From contig NZ_JANUGU010000003.1 of NCBI RefSeq assembly GCF_024753145.1, forward strand, positions 248,001 to 312,000: DNA of 64,000 nucleotides, in the 5' to 3' direction. Below the pieces are notes generated by a model. That model saw only the letters and a program-made list of their open reading frames with translations, did not search any database and had not been told where the DNA came from. Of the stretch, positions 11,701-17,609 are shown one piece after another (position 1 is the first letter of the stretch; every line of letters starts with the position of its first letter). This DNA comes from Massilia terrae (GTDB taxonomy: Bacteria > Pseudomonadota > Gammaproteobacteria > Burkholderiales > Burkholderiaceae_D). Made by a program: the position numbers and the translations under genes.

Positions 11701-14700
11701 AGGTAGAGCATGTAGTCGGCGCCCGGGGTCGCGCCATAGGAGACCGTCAGCAGCTTGCCGCTGGCGAGCGCGATGCCGCCCAGCGCGCCGTAGTCGGCGC
11801 CGAAATCGCTGACCGCCACGCCGGCAGGCACGCCGGTGAAGGTAGGCGCGGTGTTCGGAACAGGCACGGGCGGCGGCGCCAGGTCGATCCACTTGCTGGT
11901 GCCGGTCGCGGACTCGTGCAGCCAGATGCCTTCGATATTCTTCAGGTAGTCCTTCTGGGTGCTGCCGCTGCCGTAGGTGACCATGAAGGCGTAAGCCGGA
12001 TCGTCGGACACAGCGACGGTGATGGCAGCCATCTCGGCGGCGCCGCCAACGGTGATGTCGAACACGTCGCGGCCCTGCTGCCCGTCGGGAGCGATTTCGG
12101 TGCCGCCGTCGATCTTCGAATTGCCCTGACCGTTGCGGAAGTAGTCGGCATAAGCGGTGCCGGTGATGACGTCGTTGCCGGCGCCACCGTCGACGTAGAC
12201 ACCGTGCTTGTTGGTGGCCATCGCCGCCTTCAGGGCGCTGCTCAGCAGCGGCGTGTCGCCGGACAGGTCGATGGTGTCGGCGCCGGCGGTGCCTGTGACC
12301 CAGGCCAGCGTGCTGCCCTTGACCGCGTTCGGATCGGAGGTGTTCACCTCCTGTACCAGCACCGTGAGCGGGATGTCGCGCGCCCAGGTCGTGCTGCCGT
12401 TGGCGCCCGCGACCTGCACCGTCACGCGCTCGATGTTCTTGATGTAGTCGGTCTCGCCACCCGCCACCACCTTGTACGTGTAACCGTTGGTGAAGGCCTG
12501 TGCGTCCGCGCCGCTCATGCCGGCGGCCAGCTGGGTGACCTGAACCGCGTCCGCTGCGGCCTGGTCGGCGACCGTCACGCGCAGCACGTCGATGGCCTTG
12601 CCGCCCCACGGCGGCGAGCCTGCGTTGGCGCCGCCGTCGACGTAGTTGGTGCCGGCGCCGGCGTTGATGTCGTCGCCGTAGCCGCTACCGGTCACGGTGT
12701 CGTTCCCCGCGCCCATGTCGACCCACACGCCGCGCTGGTGCTGATCCATCAGGGTGCGCGTAGCGGCCGAGATGTCGGTGGCGGCGTTGAAGGTCTCGTC
12801 CAGCGCCGTGCCTTGCGCCCAGGCGTAGTCCAGCGAATTGGCGAGGTCGCCGCTGGATGGAATCTCATACACGGTCTGCGCCAGCGCGATCCACTTGCCG
12901 GTGCTGGTGCCGGTGACGTTGATGCTGACCGCCTCGATGTTCTTCAGGTAGTCCTTCTGCGTGCTCCCGCTGCCGTAGGTGACCATCCACTGGTAGGCCG
13001 GGTCGTCGGACAGGCTGACCTGGATCGCGTTCAGCTCCGCGGTAGAGGCCACCGCGATCTCGAACACGTCGTTGCCCTTGGCGCCACCGGGGCCGGCGTT
13101 GGCGCCGCCATCGATCTTCGAGTTACCGGGGCCGTTGCGGAAGTTGTCGGCAAATGCGGTGCCAGTGATGGTGTCGTTGCCGGCCCCGGCATCGACCCAA
13201 ACGCCGCGCCCGCGCGCCGCCATCGCCGCCTGCAACTCGCTCGACAGCAGCGTGCTGCCGCTGGACAGGTCGATGCTGTCGTTGCCCGCGGTGCCGTTGA
13301 CCCAGGCCAGGTGGTAGTAGTTGACGCTGGCCGGGTCGGCCAGGTTCGCTTCCTGCACCACCACGGTCAGCGGCACGTCGCGCGCCCACGTGCTGCCGCC
13401 GCCATTCGCGGCGACCTCGATGCTCACGCGCTCGATGCCCTTGATGTAGTCGGTCTCGGCGCCCGCCACCACCTTGTGCGTGTAGCCGTTGGTGAAAGCC
13501 TGCGCGTCGGCGCCGCTCATGCCGGCCGTCAGCTGGGTGACCTGCACCGCGGCGGCCGCAGCCTGGTCGGCCACGGTCACGTGCAGCACGTCCTGGGCCT
13601 TGCCGCCCCACGGCGGCGAGCCGGCGTTGCCGCCGCCGTCGACGTAATTGGTGCCGGCGCCCACATTGATGTCGTCGCCGTAAGCGCTGCCGGTCACGGT
13701 GTCATTGCCCGCGCCGAGGTCGACCCAGACCCCGCGCTTGTGCTGGTCCATCAGCGTGCGCGTGGCGGCCGACACGTCGGTCGTGGCGTCGAAGTGGTCG
13801 TCCTGCGTGGTGCCCTGCGCCCACGCGTAGTGCATCGAATTGGCGAGGTCGCCACTGGCGGCGATTTCGTTGACGTTGACCGCCAGCGGGATCCACTTGC
13901 CGGTCGTGGTGCCGGCGACGTTGATGGTGATCGCCTCGATGTTCTTCAGGTAGTCCTTCTGCGTGCTTCCGGAACCGTAGGTGACCATGTACTGCCAGGC
14001 AGGATCGTCCGAGGCGCTGACCTGCACGGCGCTCATCTCGGCGGTGGAGGCCACGGTAATCTCGAACACGTCCATGCCGCCGGCGTTGGCGCCGCCGTCG
14101 ATCTTCGAGTTGCCCGCACCGTTGCGGAAGTTGTCCGCGAACGCGGTGCCGGTGATGGTGTCGTTGCCGGCGCCGCCGTCGACCCACACGCCGTGCCCGC
14201 GCGCGACCAGCGCCGCCTGCAGCTCGCTCGACAGCAGCGTCGAACCGCTCGACAGGTCGATGGTGTCGGCGCCCGCCGTGCCATTGACCCAGGCCAGGTG
14301 GTAGTAGTTGGCGCTGGTGTCGGCCAGGTTCGCTTCCTGCACCACCACGGTCAGCGGAATGTCACGGGCCCAGGTCGAGCCGCCATTGGCGGCCGCGACC
14401 TGCACGCTCACGCGCTCGATGCCCTTGATATAGTCGGTCTCCGCGCCCGCCATCACCTTGTGCGTGTAGCCGTTGGTGAAGGCTTGCGCGTCCGCGCCGG
14501 TCATGCCGGCGGTGAGCTGGACCACCTGCACAGCGTCCGCTGCCGCCTGGGTCGCGACGGTCACGTGCAGCACGTCCTGCGCCTTGCCGCCCCACGGCGG
14601 CGAACCGGCGTTGCCGCCGCCGTCGACGTAGTTGGTGCCGGCGCCAACGCTGATGTCATCGCCGTACGCACTGCCGACGACGGTGTCGTCGCCCGCGCCA

Positions 14701-15422
14701 AGATCGACCCAGACACCACGCTTATGCTGGTCCATCAGCGTTCGCGTCGCTGCCGAGATGTCGGTGTTGGCGTCGAAGCTGTCGTTGAATTGCGAGCCCT
14801 GCACCCACGCGAGGTCCAGGTTGTTCGAGACGTCGGTGCTGCCGTCCGCCTCCATGACATTGATCGCCAGCTGCACGGTCTTCGCGAAGGCATAGCTGCT
14901 GCCCGAGGAGACGAACACGTTCACCTGCTCGACGTTCTTCAGGTAGTCGATCTCGGTGCCGTTGCTGACCTTGATCCGGTAGCCGGCCGCATAGGCTTCG
15001 CCATCGGCTCCGGTCGCGGCGGCGTCGATCGCCACCACGGTCAGCGCATCGGCGGCGGCCTGGCTGGCCGCGAACACATTGAGAACGTCGCGCGCGCGTG
15101 CGCCACCGGGCAAGGTGCCCTGGTTATCGCCGCCGTCGGCGTAGTTGGTGCCGTCGCCGAGGTTGAACGTATCGCCATAGGCCGAGCCGATGACGGTGTC
15201 GTTACCCGCACCCATATTGACCGTGATGCCACGGCCGTAGGTGGCCATCAGGGTCCTGGTGGCCGCGCTGATGTCGGCGGCGTCGAAGGTCTCGGCGGCG
15301 GCCGTGCCGTTGGCGATGACGAAGAAGTACTGGCTGGCCAGCGTGGGACCCCAGGCGGTCTTGGTGTTGTCGGTCGGGTCGACCGGAATCTCGTTGATGA
15401 TGACAGTGTTCGAAGTGGTCAT
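2796..15422 (-). CDS. Giant modular surface/secreted protein with RTX-like modules and delta-60 repeat blocks
   Basis: The product has 4208 residues. I count 14 modules of about 170-190 residues. Each carries a short glycine/aspartate nonapeptide roll (GAGNDTVTGSAYGD... then GTNYVDGGAN, resembling hemolysin-type calcium-binding repeats) followed by an (A)AADAV...DYLKNIE segment. Modules 1-7 occupy about residues 1-1180. Three blocks of seven delta-60 repeats (NADGSLDTSFGSGG type) lie at about 1190-1600, 2335-2760 and 3463-3875. Each block is followed by a beta-rich ARHGGA...ALHGIGYTN domain and then by 3, 3 and 1 further modules. From module 8 on, modules carry an EF-hand-like loop (for example DANGDGLRQSNE). 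No N-terminal signal peptide is visible, so export may be by a type I or other system not in this window. The ATG has a GAGGA site and lies 48 bases after the lipoprotein gene, so the two are probably cotranscribed. A role in adhesion or matrix formation is inference. Confidence 0.85.
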   Translation of the reverse strand: MTTSNTVIINEIPVDPTDNTKTAWGPTLASQYFFVIANGTAAAETFDAADISAATRTLMATYGRGITVNMGAGNDTVIGSAYGDTFNLGDGTNYADGGDNQGTLPGGARARDVLNVFAASQAAADALTVVAIDAAATGADGEAYAAGYRIKVSNGTEIDYLKNVEQVNVFVSSGSSYAFAKTVQLAINVMEADGSTDVSNNLDLAWVQGSQFNDSFDANTDISAATRTLMDQHKRGVWVDLGAGDDTVVGSAYGDDISVGAGTNYVDGGGNAGSPPWGGKAQDVLHVTVATQAAADAVQVVQLTAGMTGADAQAFTNGYTHKVMAGAETDYIKGIERVSVQVAAANGGSTWARDIPLTVVVQEANLADTSANYYHLAWVNGTAGADTIDLSSGSTLLSSELQAALVARGHGVWVDGGAGNDTITGTAFADNFRNGAGNSKIDGGANAGGMDVFEITVASTAEMSAVQVSASDDPAWQYMVTYGSGSTQKDYLKNIEAITINVAGTTTGKWIPLAVNVNEIAASGDLANSMHYAWAQGTTQDDHFDATTDVSAATRTLMDQHKRGVWVDLGAGNDTVTGSAYGDDINVGAGTNYVDGGGNAGSPPWGGKAQDVLHVTVADQAAAAAVQVTQLTAGMSGADAQAFTNGYTHKVVAGAETDYIKGIERVSIEVAANGGGSTWARDVPLTVVVQEANLADPASVNYYHLAWVNGTAGNDSIDLSSGSTLLSSELQAAMAARGRGVWVDAGAGNDTITGTAFADNFRNGPGNSKIDGGANAGPGGAKGNDVFEIAVASTAELNAIQVSLSDDPAYQWMVTYGSGSTQKDYLKNIEAVSINVTGTSTGKWIALAQTVYEIPSSGDLANSLDYAWAQGTALDETFNAATDISAATRTLMDQHQRGVWVDMGAGNDTVTGSGYGDDINAGAGTNYVDGGANAGSPPWGGKAIDVLRVTVADQAAADAVQVTQLAAGMSGADAQAFTNGYTYKVVAGGETDYIKNIERVTVQVAGANGSTTWARDIPLTVLVQEVNTSDPNAVKGSTLAWVTGTAGADTIDLSGDTPLLSSALKAAMATNKHGVYVDGGAGNDVITGTAYADYFRNGQGNSKIDGGTEIAPDGQQGRDVFDITVGGAAEMAAITVAVSDDPAYAFMVTYGSGSTQKDYLKNIEGIWLHESATGTSKWIDLAPPPVPVPNTAPTFTGVPAGVAVSDFGADYGALGGIALASGKLLTVSYGATPGADYMLYLTRANADGSIDTSFGGGTGRVLVPTSFGTTATALELSGGKLLVGVSTYGSTGDFRVLRLSADGGVDTTFGTNGSTTVSFGSGADSLRKILVDGSGKILMVGNTESATGRDLAVVRLNADGSLDNTFNGSGKFTLSLGSGNAVANAVAVQADGKLVLAGYAPNGSLNEVAVVRLNADGTLDTTFGSGGKVLMPIGPGANLATTVEVLASGKILLGGYARTGADASTDWDAALVRLNADGSADASFGTGGVVKTHLSDFNDNVLAMKVQADGKIVMLSDTGYNASSMNGKVAVLRYNADGTLDTSFGNNGVAKITIHGIAEQPNSLALVGDKIVVFGSSVNDTNFDTSNVIVRLNANGTPDTTFGVNNPTSLGGTIKVDGIHPVALDANAAIYDYELASGDNYAGATLTLARHGGANAEDVFRPVGEVTVDATGNVIIGTIVIGTVTQSAGTLTVTFNTNATQGLVNRALHGIGYTNASSTPPSSVTIDWAFSDGTASHPLSATGSTTVQIGMQVYEKLHSVTNPDTAPDGTLLANLNYPGVVNGTAAADTFDSATGFSAAQRAVMDQYKHGAFFDMGPGDDTVTGTGYSDLFILGGGTNKVDGGANAGTLNGAAGKDIVNVYATSKAAADAVSVVKLDASATGADKAAFDAGYDVKVVNGGEIDYLKNVEQVNIFQWTDANGDGLRQSNESTFSRGVQLVLGVNEIVQSATDPTKDNGGTPLSTYSAFAWANGWNGNDSFNAATDVSAATRALMDQYGRGVWVNTGAGNDTAVGSAYADWFDMGTGTNYVDGGANGGSNPWGGQPRDQLNVTVAAADAGKVSVVALTAGMSDATDAAAYSAGYTWKVMAGAEIDYVKGIEVVNVNAWTDANSNGVRDNGEVQYHHRIALSMLVDEVSVSTTDPTRDSGGNLLSTYGQLAWGEGTNGNDTFNAATDVTAATRALMAQVGRGVFVDTRAGNDTVVGSNWGDYIRAGAGVKHIDGGANQGTDTTGHAARDTLELLVADQAAADAVAVTKLTADMTGADGQAYADGYTHKVVNGSVSTDYVKNIEQVNIQIWTDKNGNGLPDFASSTDPANEVTFARSIDLTTPPVAPNTAPTFTGVPAGVAVSDFGADYGALGGIALASGKLLTVSYGTTPGADYMIYLTRANADGSVDTSFGGGSGRVQIPTSYGSVAAPLELSGGKLLVGVSTYGATADFRVLRMNADGSVDTTFGASGSTTVSLGSGAESLRKILVDGSGKIVMVGNTESATGRDLAVVRLNADGSLDTSFNSSGKFTLSLGAGNAAANAVAVQADGKLVLAGFAPNGSVNEVAVVRMNADGTLDTTFGSGGKVLMPIGPGANLATTVEVLASGKILLGGYARTGADSTTDWDPALVRLNADGSADTTFGTAGVVKTHLSNFNDNLVAMKVQADGKILVLSDSGFNSSSMNGQVAVLRYNADGTLDTSFGSGGVAKTTVHGISEQPNSLALVGDKIVVFGSSVNDGKYDTSNFILRLNADGTPDATFGVSNPSSLGGTVKGDGIHPVALDANVSIFDAELSKAGSYAGATLTFARHGGASADDTYFPVNELTADDNGNLMIGTVIVATGTENAGTLTLTFTAAATQGLVNRVMHGIGYANTSATPPSSVIMDWTFSDGNSGAQGTGGALSATGSTTVQIGMRVYEKVASVNNPANAPDGTPLATLTYPGVVNGTAAADSFDSATGFSAAQLAVMDQYKHGGYYDMGPGDNNVTGTGYSDLFVLGAGTNKVDGGAQAGTLNGTAGKDIVNVYATSQAAADAVTVVKLDATATGADKTAFDAGYDVKVTNGAEIDYLKNIEQVNIFTWTDSNDDGLRQSGETVYARGESLVLSVNELPVSPTDATKDTAGHPLKDAWNFAWANGWYGNDSFNVATDVSAATRTLMDQYGRGVWASLGDGNDTFVGSAWGDTVELGRGTNYADGGANGGTNPNGVMARDELDIYVAPGTTVSSLKLTTGMSDATDAAAFAAGYTYKIMAGAEIDYVKNIEVANIWNWTDANHNGQREGSEMSWYGRIPFSLVVDEVTPNSTLNTLPQMAWAYGGPGDDSFSVSANVSAATRALMGQYKAGAWIDMGDGNDVVVGSDYADNINLGKGVNKADGGANLPGNASGNQARDVLEMMVSSQAEADAVTSTALTADMSGADGAAYAEGYRFKIANGTSEIDYVKNIEDVRVMIWNDLNHNGQRDYGTDANEVTFGRMITLVPDSPPSFAGAPAGVALIRAGFDFTPTGLATMADGRMLTLSLMDMVANGDNYTTALARHNPDGSLDTSFGSGGMVLLPVSFGSVIAPPVVLADGKVLMAVSSTWAPGADFKVVRLNADGTVDGSFGTNGAAIVSLGAGSDTPTKLMVQADGKIVVAGNAGSASGGDMAAVRLTASGQLDTAFNGTGTLVVAASAGIDRASAAVLQGDGKLLLAGTAAGASDLDFALVRVNADGSLDTSFGSGGKVLLPVGTGDDRAYSVVVQGDGKILLAGDAFNGAAADLALARFNADGSVDTSFGSGGKVVLHQSGAVDRGQYMLVQDDGKIVTAGWSGGTANGGALTVTRLNADGSLDSGFGNHGVVALALQGMDNRAAGLALVNGKLVVLGISSFNVDADASMALVRLNMDGSLDSTFGTPYANSLPFNVQADGLHPALLAFNGALYDAELAGQGNYAYASLNIARQGGASADDVFVASGEVSFANHVLSVGGTAIGTVDQSGGSLVIHFSDAATQGLVNRALHGIAYTNAGAAPGASVTLQWKLADEQNIASYMSTTVQIGVTVAETVRAFVDPTLDTTGAKLSTLPWLATVSGSLHGETFSADAALSNQVKALMAELGRGADIQTHGGGDTVSGTAFGDHFVTGAGVNYIDGGANGGTDPSGAAAVDVLEVFVASQAAADAVQLVALNAQSTGADLAAYNAGYLFKVNAGSETDYLKNVEKVQVTIWTDLNGNHLQETAELTAAKLIGVPAA
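5035..11860 (-). repeat. Tandem duplication of about 3.4 kb inside the giant gene
   Basis: The stretch about 8430-11860 and the stretch about 5035-8425 encode the same order: a delta-60 block opening with NTAPTFTGVPAGVAV (or its equivalent), an ARHGGA domain and three RTX-like modules. Long runs are nearly identical, for example the delta-60 segments around 7600-8100 and 11000-11500. A third, shorter and more diverged copy continues to the gene end. Boundaries are approximate and read from the protein pattern. Confidence 0.8.
11870..14850 (-). repeat. Three tandem two-module units of about 1 kb in the 5' part of the giant gene
   Basis: Modules 2-7 alternate between type A (ATRTLMDQHKRGVWVDLGAG) and type B (SSGSTLLSSELQAA...). 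They form three A-B pairs with a period of about 990 bases; the A-type rolls are near 14700, 13715 and 12720. The pairs differ by scattered substitutions only. Confidence 0.8.
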
Positions 15423-15470
15423 GTCGGTGTCCTCGGTGCGTCCGTGTCAGGTGCGTTTGTTATTGCCGGC

Positions 15471-17186
15471 TCAGGTACCGGGGAAGGTGTTCGGGGGCAA
15501 AGTCGGCGCCTGCGTCGGCGCTGCAGTCGGTGCCTCCGTCGGCGTCGGAGTCGGCGCCGGCGTGGGAGCCTGGGTCGGGGCCGCGGTCGGAGCCTGGGTC
15601 GGCGCGAGCGTCGGCGCAAGCGTCGGCGCCTGTGTCGGTGCCGGTGTCGGTGCGTCGGTCGGGGCGGGAGTCGGCGACACGGTCGGCGTCGGTGCTTGTG
15701 TCGGGGCAGGGGTCGGTGCTTGGGTTGGAGCCTGGGTCGGAGCCTGGGTCGGAGCCTGGGTCGGCGCCGGGGTCGGAGCTACGGTCGGCGCCGGTGTTGG
15801 TGCCTGCGTTGGAGCCGGTGTTGGGGCCTGCGTCGGCGCTTGCGTCGGAGCCGGGGTCGGTGCTTGCGTCGGCGCGGGAGTCGGTGCTTGCGTCGGCGCG
15901 GGCGTCGGCGCCTGGGTCGGAGGCCAGGTCGGAGCCGGCGTCGGGGCTTGCGTCGGCGCCGGGGTCGGCGCAGCCGTCGGAGCCGGCGTCGGCAAGCCGC
16001 TCACCGGCAGCTGGTCCACTGCGCGCTGCACGCTTTCAAGAATGGGCTGCGCCTGCGAAGATGCCGACGGGATGGACGGCATGTTGGCGGTCGCCGCCGC
16101 CAGCGCCATCACCGACGGCGCGACGCCCGCATCGCGCACCACGGCTTCGAGCCGCGGCGGGTCGCCGGCCGGCGACTGCGCCACCTGGGCGGCACGCTGG
16201 GACGCGGCGACCTGCGCCGACTGGATCACCGCCAGGCGCGAATCGACGTAGGTGACGAGGCCCGCCTGCAGGGTCGAGCCGCTCGCGTCCGGGGCCATCT
16301 GCAGCAGCTGGCTGAGCGCGACCGCGACCGTGGCTTCGGCCAGGCTGCCGATGTCGGCCGCCAGCGGACCCGCGGCGTGCGCGGCCGGACGGTTGGTGAA
16401 GAAGCGGTCCTGGTTGGCAACCGCGCCGCTGATGATCGATGCGGCGCTGGGCAGCGCCGCGCCCGTTCCCATCGCGGCCACCTGGCGCACGATTTCGGCG
16501 CCGACGGCCTGCGCCACGCGCGCCATCGACGCCGCGCTGTTGCTTTCGGTGCCGGCCTTGTCGCTCGCGGCCAGCACTTCCATCGCCTTCTGCAGCGCGA
16601 CCATCTTCTGCAGCAGCGCCTTCTCGGTGCCGGCGATGCTCAGCGGATCCTTGTCCAGCGCCGCCACCGACGACAGGCCGAGCGCCTTGGCCATCGTGTC
16701 GCGCGCCTGCGCCAGCGACGGCACGGCGCCTGAAGCGACCATGCCGGCGATGATCGAGCTGACCGGGGACACCGGCACCGACGGCTTGCTGGCCGCGTCC
16801 TCGACCAGCGCGCTCATGGCGCCGGTGAAGGGTTTTCCGGTCGAATTGTCGGTGCCGCCGGTCGCGCGCAGGCGCTGGCCGTTGATCTGCGCCACCGACA
16901 GGCTGGCGGCCAGCGAGTAGCGGCCGGCGCTGTCCGTCACCGCGCCCGGTTCGTCGGCGTCCTTGACGTTATTGTTGTTCAGGTCGAGCCAGACCGTGGC
17001 GCCGCTGACGTAGCCATCGGCGACGATGCCGGTGAGCGTGGTGCTGACGGGTGGCGGTGGCGGGTTGTTCGAGCCGCTGCCGGGATTGGGGGCCGGGTCG
17101 CCGCCTCCGCCTCCGCATCCGGTCAGGGCCAGGGTGATCGCCAGCGCGAGAGTGCTGGGTTGGGGTGCACGGTGTTTGATGGTCAT
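15471..17186 (-). CDS. Lipoprotein with Pro/Thr-rich C-terminal repeat tract
   Basis: The 571-residue product has a lipoprotein signal with lipobox LALTGC (Cys24) followed by five glycines. A small beta domain comes next (LTGIVADGYVSGATVWLDLNN) with a DLNNNNVKDADE calcium-loop-like motif, like carboxypeptidase-regulatory/transthyretin-type folds on surface proteins. Residues about 110-395 are predicted helical and Ala-rich. The last 165 residues are PTPAPTQAPT-type repeats ending PPNTFPGT. The Pro/Thr tract could span the wall or serve as a stalk. The start has a GAGAGAAG site. The gene lies directly upstream of the giant gene in the same direction with a 48-base gap, so I infer a functional pair (surface anchor or export partner). 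No homologue of known function is recognised. Confidence 0.75.
   Translation of the reverse strand: MTIKHRAPQPSTLALAITLALTGCGGGGGDPAPNPGSGSNNPPPPPVSTTLTGIVADGYVSGATVWLDLNNNNVKDADEPGAVTDSAGRYSLAASLSVAQINGQRLRATGGTDNSTGKPFTGAMSALVEDAASKPSVPVSPVSSIIAGMVASGAVPSLAQARDTMAKALGLSSVAALDKDPLSIAGTEKALLQKMVALQKAMEVLAASDKAGTESNSAASMARVAQAVGAEIVRQVAAMGTGAALPSAASIISGAVANQDRFFTNRPAAHAAGPLAADIGSLAEATVAVALSQLLQMAPDASGSTLQAGLVTYVDSRLAVIQSAQVAASQRAAQVAQSPAGDPPRLEAVVRDAGVAPSVMALAAATANMPSIPSASSQAQPILESVQRAVDQLPVSGLPTPAPTAAPTPAPTQAPTPAPTWPPTQAPTPAPTQAPTPAPTQAPTPAPTQAPTQAPTPAPTQAPTPAPTVAPTPAPTQAPTQAPTQAPTQAPTPAPTQAPTPTVSPTPAPTDAPTPAPTQAPTLAPTLAPTQAPTAAPTQAPTPAPTPTPTEAPTAAPTQAPTLPPNTFPGT
15474..15995 (-). repeat. Degenerate short tandem repeat array coding for the Pro/Thr tract
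   Basis: About 520 bases consist of GC-rich 6-, 12- and 18-base units (for example GGTCGGAGCCTGGGTC and variants on the plus strand) encoding (A)PTPAPTQ. Perfect copies adjoin around 15727-15765. Such arrays commonly change length by slippage or recombination. Confidence 0.8.
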
Positions 17187-17609
17187 GGTCTTCTCTCGTG
17201 AAATCTGATCGCGCGCGTCGTGCGCGAGGCGAGAAGAACAGACAGGCAGCGGCGCACCCGGCCCTCGGCAAGGCTGCGCCTGACGCTCCGGCGTGAGACG
17301 GAACGGCTCCCTTTTCGTGACTCTCCCCGCCCGCGGTTTGGTGTTATTTGTCAGTACGCGCAGGCCGGATCGAGACTATGAGAATTATTAAACAGGAGCA
17401 ATTCCCCATTTGGGGTATGGACGTTGTTGGCGGGACGCGGCAGTCATTCTTTGGAGCAAACTTCCTTTCATCAATTTCATGTAACCGTGATACGCTTGGA
17501 CCGCCGTACTTTTGGTGCGCCGCCGCGGCATGGCGCACGCTTGATCCAGCGCGAAATGCGGGAACGCTGCCCGGCTAGCATCCCGCGAGACAAGTCCAGA
17601 CACGACAAC
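17187..17609. other. 423-base intergenic region between divergent genes with a possible structured leader
   Basis: This gap separates the lipoprotein gene (minus) from the glycosyltransferase gene (plus). On the minus strand a nested hairpin lies at 17251-17280 (outer arms GGCGCA/TGCGCC, inner arms GCCTT/AGGGC), preceded by a smaller ACGC/GCGT hairpin near 17283-17297; both would lie in the lipoprotein leader. The block about 17340-17500 is AT-rich and probably holds the divergent promoters; it contains CCCCATTTGGGG at 17404-17415. No coding sequence is supported here. Confidence 0.5.

Noticed and set aside
15474..15995. Regular repeats that might suggest a CRISPR array
   Set aside because: Units are short, contiguous, in frame and without unique spacers.
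15241..16251. Plus-strand frame encoding VGAGVGAW-type repeats that could look like a silk- or adhesin-like protein
   Set aside because: It is the mirror of the Pro/Thr repeat codons of the lipoprotein; the sense product has a lipobox and ordered domains, this one has none.
2853..16733. A continuous open frame of nearly 14 kb on the plus strand, opposite the giant gene and lipoprotein gene
   Set aside because: Its product is low-complexity Arg/Gly/Val/His sequence that simply mirrors the repeated sense codons; GC-rich third positions suppress stops in this antisense frame. The sense strand has recognisable domains and a ribosome-binding site.
17187..17350. Possible cyclic di-GMP-I or cobalamin riboswitch ahead of the lipoprotein gene
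   Set aside because: The conserved core blocks of both classes are missing; only generic hairpins are present.
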